Shown in pieces: positions 52,113 through 64,000 of a DNA stretch of 64,000 nucleotides. Position numbers and translations under genes: made by a program. How positions within the stretch are numbered: position 1 is the first letter of the stretch; every line of letters begins with the position of its first letter. Under the pieces are notes generated by a model, which saw only the letters and a list, made by a program, of their open reading frames with translations, searched no databases and was not told where the DNA came from. Source of the DNA: Mesostigma viride (Eukaryota > Streptophyta > Mesostigmatophyceae > Mesostigmatales > Mesostigmataceae); the NCBI GenBank assembly GCA_009746045.1, contig RPFO01000595.1, positions 629,010 to 693,009 on the forward strand, read 5' to 3'.

Positions 52113-53735
52113 ATGGCCGACCCCAACCAGCTCCCGCCGTTCACCGAGCTCGAGCTGAGCACCAACGCCAAGCAACTCCGCTTCTATGCCGCCGTTGGAC
52201 CTGACCAGCTCCCAGCCCCGGTGATTAAGCTGACGGCGCTCACGGGGTTCCTGCTTGACGTCTGCAACCGGATCCTGCTTGCCGACGCGCCGCCGATTCC
52301 TGAGTGGCAGCACAGCTACCGTATTATGCTGTACAAAAACAAAGGTTCCCCTGACGACCCCGCCAACTACAGAGGAGTCTGCATCCAGAGCGCCGCACTC
52401 AAGTTGTTCATGCGCATGATCCTCAACCGCCTTCCTTCTGCTCTCGACTGTCACCTTGGGGAAAGTCAAATGGGCTTCCGTCCTGGGCGCAACACCGTCA
52501 TGGCCATCTTCGTCGCGCGTCGCCTCTTCGAGGAAATCGCTCTCCTGCAACCTGGTGAACTTCCCGCCATCCTGATCTTCTTCGACTTCATCAAGGCTTT
52601 TGATTCTGTCCTCTGGGACGCTCTATATGGGCTGTACTTGCTCGCGCTCGCGTCCCCACTCCCCTGATTACCGGTCATCCGCACACTGTATGAGGGGTCT
52701 ACCACTTCGGTGCGCACTCAACACGGCATTACCCCGCCATGCCCACTGCAGACCGGCGTCTGGCAGGGTTGCGTCCTGTCGCCGTACCTGTTTATTATTG
52801 TAGCGGATTATGTTATGCGCCAGGCACGTGCTCGCTTTGCTAGCATTGCAGGCCGTGCCCCTGGCCTAGCGATCACGAACGAGCTTGGGGAAGGGGGGCC
52901 GACTAACAGGCAGAATTTACTAGCTGACCTCGTTTATGCCGACGACATCACGCTCATCGAGAAGCCGGAGTCTGCCCAAGTTACTTTGGCTGGACTGCCT
53001 GGCGCCGAGGCTCGGGCGGTTGGTCTAGAAATCAGCCCCAAAACGGAGGCCCTGGCCCTCGGCATGGCAGGGCCCCCACCCACACTCCGCCTCTTAGACG
53101 ACACCGAGGTCAACTACCCTCCTTCAGGCCGCTTCAAGCTGCTCGGCAGTTGGCTTCCCGACTGCGAGGACGACATGACGACACGGATCGGCATGGCGTG
53201 GGCGCAACTCCATGACCACCGCCGCTGGTGGAGCAACCCCGCCCTACCCCAGATCGTCAAGCGTGACCTCTTCAAGGTCGTCATTCTGACGATCCTGACC
53301 TACGGCGCCGAGACGTGGCCACTGATGCAGGAGCTGGAGCAACGACTCGACGGCGCCGTCACCAAGATGCTGTGCAAGGCCCTTAACATCCCCTTTGGTT
53401 TGCACATTAGTAATGAGAATTTGTACGCTGATTTGCCCTATGTTTCCCACATTATTAGGCACAGGCGCCTGGGCCTAGCCGGGCACCTGGCCCGCACAGA
53501 TCAGGTAGATACCTCAGATAGACTAGCTGGCACCAAGCCCGCCCAGCCTGGGCGATATGTCCTAACCTGGCGTGCCCCCGGCCGCGCGCGGCAGGGCCGC
53601 CACCAGTGGACATTTCGTGATAGACTCGGCATGGACATGTGCTACACTAGACGCGACGGGCTCACGCCCGGGCAGCCTCCTGGTTTGTCTGTAATATATG
53701 GAGGCAGATGGTACGCAAGGATAGATGGCAACTAG
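52113..53735 (+). pseudogene. element Z ORF2: reverse transcriptase with in-frame TGA
   Basis: One frame holds YRIMLYKNKGSPDDPANYRG (motif 1-2), LIFFDFIKAFDSV (motif A), TGVWQGCVLSPYLFIIV (motif B) and DLVYADDITLI (motif C). The C-terminal region is TYGAETWPLMQELEQRL and RRLGLAGHLAR. A TGA at 52665-52667 between motifs A and B stops it (it may come from CGA by CpG decay). APE plus this RT type points to a Jockey/RTE-like clade; the exact clade is not assigned. Confidence 0.85.
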
Positions 53736-53882
53736 TGATGAAGGAGACCACCCCCAAGTCTGTGGGGGCTCCGCGTGTGACCGCGTATGGCATTCATAGC
53801 GATTCGGGCCGCGGTGCCCTGTAACTAGGACCTAGATTAAATAATTAATTAATGGACACGTGACTGCGTCACGTGAGCATAA

Positions 53883-53915
53883 CACTAGGAGCCGGGTGTT
53901 GACAAAGTGTGACAA
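53883..53915 (+). repeat. left terminal inverted repeat (CACTA end)
   Basis: Begins CACTAGGAGCCGGGTGTTGA and matches the reverse complement of 61249-61281 base for base. Confidence 0.93.
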
Positions 53916-54265
53916 ATTTTTGTCAACAATTGTCAACTTGTTGACAAAGTGTGACAACTTGTTGACAAATTGTTGACAAAGTGTGACAAAGTGTGACAAA
54001 ACTAGACAAAAAAATGTCAACAGCTTGACAAAACTTGACAGAATGTTGACAATGTTGACAAAACGTTGACAATCGTTGACATGTCAACTTTATGTTGATG
54101 TCAACAAATGTCAAAACACTGACAAGCCAAGGTGATTTGTCAACAAATGTCAAGACGTTTACAAACGCAGGCCAAACGCAAGAAAAATGTCAACAAATGT
54201 CAACATGACAAAATGTCAACACGATAAACAAAGGCATAGCAAACTGACAAATCAACACCACGCAC
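53897..54265. repeat. left subterminal TTGACA/TGTCAA array
   Basis: Dozens of TTGACAA, TGTGACAA and TGTCAAC words in both orientations. Candidate binding sites for an element-encoded protein, by analogy with En/Spm. Confidence 0.85.
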
Positions 54266-58225
<3,960 letters not shown>

Positions 58226-60125
58226 TTGCCGAGGGGTGAGGATTATTCCTTGTCATGGGGGCATACAGGACGGGTTACTTATTCCTTGTCATGGGGGCAG
58301 GCAGGACAAGTTAATTATTCCTTGTCATGGGGGGCAGGCAGGACGGGTTAATTGTTCCTTTTCATGGGGGCAGGCAGGGCGGGTTAATTATTCCTTGTCA
58401 TTAGGGGCAGGCAGGACGGGTTAATAATTCCTTGTCATGGGGGCAGGCAGGACGGGTCACTTATTCCTTGTCATGGGGGCAGGCAGGACGGGTCAATTAT
58501 TCCGTGTCATGGGGGCAGGCTGGACCTGTTAATTATTCCTTGTCATGGGGGCAGGCGGGACGGGTTAGTAATTCCTTGTCTTGGGGGCAGGCAGGGCGGG
58601 TGAATTATTCCTTTTTATGGTGACAGGCAGAACGGGTTAATCACTCCTTGTCATGGGAGGCAGGCAGGACGGGTTACTTATTCCTTGTCATGGGGGGCAG
58701 GCGCATTGCATATACATTTATTCCTTGTCATGGGGGGCAGGCAGGACGGGTTAATTGTTCTTGTCATGAGGGGACGGCAGGGGGGGCTCATGATACCCTG
58801 TAGTGGGGTGGGCGAAGGCAGGGGGGGTTAATGATTCCCTGTCATGGGGTGGGGGAAGGCAGGGGGGGTTAACGATTCCTTGTGTCCATGGGGGGCAGGC
58901 AGGACGGGTTTCTTATTCCTTGTCATGAGGGGAAGGCAGGGGAGGTAAATGATTTCCTGTCGTGGGGTGGGAGAAGGCGGGGGTAATAATTTTTCCTTGC
59001 CATGGGGGCAGGCAGGACAGGTTAATTATTCCTTGTCATGGGGGCATGCAGAAAAGCTTAAAAATTTCTTGTCATGGGATTGAAAGCACCTCACAGTCAG
59101 TTGTCCTCCCTTACGAAATGGCGATTTTGTAGCTACATGATTAACAGAGCATATGCTCTAAATCTTGTAGCAATGGACCGCGTTATATTTCTGTTGGCGA
59201 CTACTTTCAAACATTCATCATTTTTGTTTTTCTTTTACATTTGTCTTGTTGCGGACAGGGAGGGTTGATTGCCTTTTCATGGGGGGCAGGCAGGGGTGGG
59301 GGTTACTCCTTGTCATGGGGGGCAGGCAGGGGGGGTTGATTGCCTTTTCATGGGGGGCAGGCAGGGGCCGGGGCTTAATTATTCCTTGTAATGTGGTGCA
59401 GGCAGGGGGGGTAATGATTCATTGTCATGGGGGGCAGGCAGGGGGGGGGTAACTCCTTGTCATGGGGGGCAGGCGGGGGGGGGGTAATTATCCCTTGTCA
59501 TGGGGGTTCAGGCAGAGGGGGCTAATCCTTGTCACATGGGGGGCAGGCTGCGTGGGTAATTTTTCCTTGTAATTAGGCAGGCAGGGGGGGTAGTTGATCC
59601 TTGTCATGGGGGACATGCAGGGGGGGGCAATGATTCCTTGTCGTGGGGGGCATGTAGGGGGCGTCAAGTGTTCCTTGTTATGTGGGGCAGGCAGGGGGGG
59701 GATGATTCTTGTCGTGGGGGGCAGGCAGGGGAGGGGATGATTCTTGTCGTGGGGGGCAGGCAGGGAGTGTTAATTATTCCTTGTCACGGGGGGCAGACAG
59801 GGGGGGGCAATGATTCCTTGTCGTGGGGGGCAGGTAGCGGGGGTTAGTTGTTCCTTGTCGTGGGGGGCAGGCAGGGGGGGTCAATGATTCCTTGTCATGC
59901 CCGGGGCAGGTAGGGGGCGTAATTATTCCTTGTATTGGGGGCCAGGCGGGGGGCGTTAATCGTTGTCATGGGGGGCAGGCAGGGGGGTTTAATCCTTGTC
60001 ATGGGGGGCAGGCAGGGGGGCTTGTTCCTTGTCATGGGGGACAGGTATGGGGGGGAGATTATTCCGCGTCATGGGGGTAGGCAAATGGGTTAGTTTTTCC
60101 TTGTCATGGGGGGCAGGTGGGGCAG
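58226..60125 (+). repeat. ~36-bp G-rich minisatellite
   Basis: About 45-50 units of the type TTATTCCTTGTCATGGGGGC AGGCAGGACGGGTTAA, becoming more G-rich to the right (GGGGGGCAGGCAGGGGGGG). Interrupted at 59075-59265 by a copy of the sequence that follows the array. G-quadruplex-prone on the plus strand. Confidence 0.93.
59075..59265 (+). repeat. duplicate of the sequence flanking a 3' splice site
   Basis: Resembles 60150-60308: AAGCACCT, GATTAACA, CATATGCTC.AAAT, TTTTTGTTTTTCTT and a terminal CAG-like acceptor. The two copies bracket half of the minisatellite, so flank and array were amplified together. Confidence 0.7.
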
Positions 60126-60308
60126 CTTTATAATTCCTTGTGGTGGGTTTTAAGCACCTTGCAATCGTTATGCCCTCTTAAGGAAGTGTGCTTGCGCAGC
60201 TAATCGATTAACATAACATATGCTCCAAATTTCGTACACAATGGATACCGTAATAAATTTGTTATTGACTACGAATAAACATTCATAATTTTTGTTTTTC
60301 TTCTGCAG

Positions 60309-60870
60309 GAAGTCTCGGCTGTTCTGGTGCCATATGCATCCTCACCATCGTCGTCATCGACGTAGCCGGCGGACTCGTCTAGGGTCCATGCACGGGTTGC
60401 TCAGGTTTGTCTTTGAATCTGTGTGATGAGGTGTTTTCTTTGCGCAGTGTATGTTTGCCTGCAGCTACCTTTTTTGTTCCAAATAGATCAGTGCTTTCTT
60501 CTTTGCATTTGCAGCAAGAGAGGGAAGTTTTTGTACAGGTTTTTTAACGTAATCTGCCTCTTTAATGTTGCACAACTGACAACAACCATGTATACATTGA
60601 TGTTATTTCCACCTCTGCATCTTTTTTCTGTGTTTTACAGGAGAGTCGAGAGCTTTTAATCAAAATGACATCCGCAAATGACGGCTGCACACAATATACC
60701 CAACGGGCGGCTGCCTGCAAATTCTTTGCAAGCATTTAGAGCTTTCCGTGGAAGTCATGCTCACAACGGGCTGCACGCAACGCAATGGGCTGCCGTCCGA
60801 ACTTTGCCTACGAGACAATCGTTGTTGCTGTCAGCATTAAGTAATGCTTATTTTGTAATAAAAAGAAAAA
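60309..60870 (+). other. possible 3' exons of a CACTA cargo or transposon gene
   Basis: Exon-like pieces: 60309-60404 (tctgcAG to GTttgt), 60515-60538 (ttgcAG to GTtttt) and from 60641 (tttacAG). An AATAAA-like signal (GTAATAAAAAG) lies at about 60856. The coding content is short and the frame uncertain. Small 3' exons are usual in En/Spm-type genes, but this is only suggestive. Confidence 0.35.
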
Positions 60871-60879
60871 TTTCACTGG

Positions 60880-61248
60880 TTTTTGTCACTTTTTGTCACT
60901 TTTTGTCACTTTTTGTCACTTTTTGTCTGTTTTATAGTCCTGATAAATTTTCAGGATTGTCTGTGATATATCAACGTTTGTGTTGTGATAAATGTGCACA
61001 AATGTCACTAATTGTGGTGTGATAAAATGTGATAAAATCTCACTCTCATGTTGACAATGCGTGACGTTGACAATGTGTGACATTTTTTGACACTTTCACC
61101 TTGATAATTTGTCAAGAATTGTCTTGTAAAATCGACCTGATATGTCATGGTTTTGTCAACATTTGTATAGCTTTTGTCACACTTTGTCACACCACATGTC
61201 ACACTTTGTCACACTTTGTCACACTTTATCAACCTGACATGTCAAGCA
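60880..61248. repeat. right subterminal TGTCA array
   Basis: TTTTTGTCAC repeats followed by TGTCAAC and TTTGTCACAC words, the inverted counterpart of the left array. Confidence 0.85.
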
Positions 61249-61281
61249 TTGTCACACTTTGTCAACACCCGGCTCCTAGTG
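61249..61281 (-). repeat. right terminal inverted repeat (CACTA end)
   Basis: Ends ...CGGCTCCTAGTG; the exact reverse complement of 53883-53915. Confidence 0.93.
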
Positions 61282-61283
61282 AA

Positions 61284-61335
61284 GTCCTCAGTGGGAGGGG
61301 AACATGGGATGGAATGGATGGTATAAGCTATCTAG
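61284..61335 (-). repeat. right half of the dispersed repeat split by the CACTA element
   Basis: AAGTCCTCAGTGGGAGGGGA ... ATGGTATAAGCTATCTAGGT continues the left half at 53836-53882. Together they equal the reverse complement of 61640-61742. Confidence 0.85.
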
Positions 61336-61640
61336 GTCGATCCTAGTTACAGGGGTGTGGGCACCGCGGCCCGAATCGCTATGAATGCCATACTTGGTCA
61401 CACGCGGAGCCCCCACAGGATTGGGGGTGGTCTCCTTCATCACTACTTGCCATCTATCCTTGCGCACCATCTGCCTCCATATTACAGACAAACCAGGAGG
61501 CTGCCCGGGGGTGAGCCCGTCACGTCTAGTGTAGCACATGTCCATGCCGAGTCTATCACGAAATGTCCACGGGTGGCGGCCCTGCCGCGCGCGGCCGGGG
61601 GCACGCCAGGTGAGGACATATCGCCCAGGCTGGGCGGGCT
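61336..61640 (-). pseudogene. LINE Z-family RT C-terminal fragment and 3' end
   Basis: Minus strand reads KPAQPGRYVLTWRAPGRARQ, GRHPWTFRDRLGMDMCYTRR, DGLTPGQPPGLSV and then the 3' UTR GATTCGGGCCGCGGTGCCC. It matches 53540-53830 of Z and lies in inverted orientation to Z across the CACTA element. Confidence 0.88.
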
Positions 61641-61820
61641 TGGACCTAGATAGCTTACACCATCCATTCCATCCCATGTTCCCCTCCCACTGAGGACTTA
61701 TGCTCACGTGACGCAGTCACGTGTCTATTAATTAATTAATTAATTAATCCATTCCATCCCATGTTCCCCTCCCACTGAGGACTTATGCTCACGTGACGCA
61801 GTCACGTGTCTATTAATTAA
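61640..61820. repeat. intact and partial copies of the dispersed CACGTGA repeat
   Basis: 61640-61742 is an intact copy ending in TTAATTAATTAATTAATTAA. 61743-61820 repeats its last ~75 bp in tandem (CCATTCCATCCCATGTTCCC ... GACGCAGTCACGTGTCT). It contains the empty CACTA site at 61698-61699. Confidence 0.85.
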
Positions 61821-61862
61821 TGCATTAATGCATTAATGCATTAATGCATTAATGCACTAATG
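61811..61862. repeat. (ATTAATGC)n microsatellite
   Basis: About six 8-bp units. Confidence 0.93.
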
Positions 61863-62050
61863 CCCATACTCTTAGGCACAGGCGCCTGGGCCTAGCCGGG
61901 CACCTGGCCCGCAGAGATCAGGTAGACACATCAGGTAGACTAGCTGGCACCAAGCCCGCCATTAGCATGGGCGTTATGTCCTCACCTGGCGTGCCCCCGG
62001 CCGCGCGCGGCAGGGCCGCCACCCGTGGACTTTTCGTGATAGACTCGGCA
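61863..62050 (+). pseudogene. LINE Z RT C-terminal fragment, truncated
   Basis: Matches 53452-53632 (LRHRRLGLAGHLA region to CGTGATAGACTCGGCA) with small indels. It then switches at once to sequence matching 50180 onward. Confidence 0.82.
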
Positions 62051-63902
62051 ATGACGACGCTCACGGCCCCGCTGCTTCGCGGCTCTAGCAGTGGGAATCA
62101 TCTGCCTAACTCCCCTTCCCGCCCCTTTGCCTTCGCAGCCCTAGGGCTGTCGGAGAGAGAGCAACGGGTCGGCAGTGAGCCAGGTTCGCCCCGCCTTGCG
62201 CGGCCGCCTCCGAAACCTCCTCAGACTGCACGCATTTCTTATGCGTGCAGAGGCAGATTCATTCTACCTGGCCACCCGAGCCAACTGTCGGCGTCGCCTC
62301 GACGCGTTGGCAGGAAGAATCGAATTACGGTGATTGAAAGCATAAGTCCTCAACCCGCCCCCCCTAGCCCCCCGGCCACCTCCACCCCCACCCGGCCCCT
62401 TCACCACCCTGCTCCATCTCCGCCCCCACCCCCGCCTGCACCCCCCCACTTTTCGGTCAACGCGCGCCATTGGTCATCGCCACCTTCAACGCCCGCACGC
62501 TCCAGCCCGACGCTGACCACTGTCAAGTGCTGCCTACGCAGCGACGACTGTCAGTGCCATCGAGTCACCAAGCTTAACATTTCTGCATCGACAATAACAT
62601 CGCCATCCTGGGAATCCAAGAACACAGGCGCACTGCATCGGCTCGCGGACCGACCGCTGACGACATCGACGGCTGGCGGTTTTACTATGGAGGCGGCGAC
62701 GGCACCGGTAACGGGGGCGTCCGTCTCCCGGCCTCTGCTCCCCGCTCGCCGTACGCCACATGATCGAGTGAACCCCAGCTGGTCAACGCTCGCCTCTTTG
62801 TGGCCACCTTCCATTCGGTGGTGGGCCACTCGACCTACGGTTACGCCCTGACGGTGGGCGTCGGTTACGCACCACACTCCGGCCACCCTGAACAAGATCG
62901 CAACGGGACTTCTTTCCTGCGCTGGAGAACCTGCATGCCGAACGGCACCCCTGGTCGCAACTACCTCGCTCTGCTATTGGACGCCAACGCAACGCTACCA
63001 CAAGGTACGGAGGATGTCAGCACGCCCCCGACGGTACGGTCTGTCGGTCTCCAATGCCAACACTGAACTTTTTGCTGATTTGCTTACGACATGCAATTTG
63101 GTAACTGCCGTCTGCCAACACCCGCTTTTCACACAGTCCAGATGCTCTGGTCACACACACCTCGCCAACTGGCACTGAACGCTGCATCGACTATGTTGTA
63201 ATGCGCAAGCGTCATCAAGGATCTGTACTAGCTGCTCACTCGCACGTGATCCCCCTGGTGCGCTCCGATTGATTGCATCGTCACCCCCCTCATCCGCCTG
63301 CGATTCCCCTCGCACAAGTTTTGGTAAGCACGTGGCACCACCTGATTTGCGCACACTGCAGTTGCGTGAGAAATCTGACGACGCTCGGGCCGGAGGACTT
63401 CCCTGAAAAACGCGCCCACAAGTGCGCGGCAGAGGAGTTCGCCGTCACGCGCTGGACATCCCGGCCAGAGACGCCCAGCTGCCCGCTGCCGGCCCGGCAT
63501 CGGCCCTTCGGCGCCTCGCTGGCAAGCTGCCCGCGGCAGGGCCCCTGCTGCCCCCCCGCCGCCTGCCCCCCTTAACCAGCCTGCACCGGCTCCCCGCCGT
63601 CATCCAGGGCCGGCAAGCCCTGCGCGACAACCGGGACCCCGCCCGCTACCGGCGCCCGCCTCAAAGCCGAATATTACCACTCGGCCATCCGGCAGGCGAC
63701 CAAGGAGCAGGAGGACAGGTCTCCATGTCTGCGAGTACTTCGCCCACCTCAAGGACCAGCACGGCAAGTACGCCTGGATCCACCTGCGTCATGCGGCCCA
63801 ACGGCCAGCCGGCGGCGCACAGACAGCCGGCGCCGCGGACGCTCTCTGGCTCACCGCAGCAGCAGCTTGACCGGTGGTATTCCTCCCAGTCCCAGCTGCT
63901 CG
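62051..63902 (+). pseudogene. element Z2: decayed copy of LINE Z ORF2 start to mid-region
   Basis: Follows 50180-51970 of Z throughout (for example VSVGYAPHSGH as VGVGYAPHSGH, CIDYVVMRKRHQ, the ..EYFAHLKDQHGKYAW.. strip) with many small indels. It stops at about 63902 before the RT. Confidence 0.85.
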
Positions 63903-64000
63903 GCGGCTGGTCCTTTGGGACTTCAGTGCTTACTAAAGATTCAGGATCTCACGTCTGGATTTTGCCTGAGGCTGTTGTGGTGTTGTTCTGTTGTGTATAT
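63903..64000. other. window edge, nothing identified
   Basis: 98 bases unrelated to Z; no feature seen. Confidence 0.6.

Larger units (their letters stand above)
48601..53852 (+). mobile_element. element Z: APE-type LINE, decayed
   Basis: In order: ORF1-type protein, ORF2 with an apurinic-like endonuclease and reverse transcriptase, 3' UTR and a TTAA-type tail ending at about 53852. Several frameshifts and one in-frame TGA make it inactive. The 5' limit is uncertain (between about 48600 and 48790). Fragments of the same family lie at 40113-40489, 61336-61640 and 61863-63902. Confidence 0.85.

Noticed and set aside
58226-60125. CRISPR-like array
   Set aside because: Units are diverged copies of one 36-bp minisatellite without unique spacers, in a eukaryotic transposon.

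Overview
The window is eukaryotic nuclear DNA. It holds spliced genes with GT-AG introns and GC-rich exons, several clades of non-LTR retrotransposon, a CACTA-type DNA transposon, a small foldback element and very long simple-sequence tracts. The closest recognisable signal is a plant-type peroxisomal ubiquitin-conjugating enzyme (PEX4). My best guess is a green alga with a repeat-swollen genome, but the lineage is inferred, not shown.

Layout. 1-2545 is G-rich then C-rich low complexity. 3403-19319 (+) is a 15-exon gene (5' end not found) for a secreted protein: Cys-rich repeats, a ~455-residue propeller-like domain, Cys-rich repeats, a second ~450-residue copy of that domain, and a final Cys-rich repeat. 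19320-23666 is intergenic and carries a 1.37-kb GAC/GAT/CAT array. 23667-24122 (-) is intronless PEX4. It is divergent from an 11-exon gene at 25670-39478 (+) for a secreted Asp-box (BNR) sialidase-like protein of 489 residues. The 1.5 kb between them holds a MITE. All exon phases in both spliced genes agree, and the sialidase-like gene includes a 13-nt microexon.

40113-53852 is a nest of retrotransposons. A LINE with a restriction-like endonuclease (X, minus strand) carries an N-terminal RING-H2 finger and C2H2-type fingers. It is interrupted by a 1.49-kb ORF1-only retroposon (Y) with a 12-bp target duplication. Around it lie a truncated copy (X2), an intact ORF1 of another element (W) and a decayed apurinic-endonuclease LINE (Z, plus strand). 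53883-61281 is a 7.4-kb CACTA-type transposon with 33-bp perfect inverted ends, TGACAA-rich subterminal arrays and no recognisable transposase. Its empty site survives a few hundred bases away. 61284-64000 holds further fragments of Z-like elements.

The most unusual signal is in the introns. Many contain decayed tandem copies of the edge of the exon beside them, including its splice site. In the two homologous domains of the first gene only one of seven internal intron positions is shared, and four of the six unshared introns are bounded by AG|GT at both ends. This fits recent intron gain by tandem duplication of an AGGT-containing exon segment.
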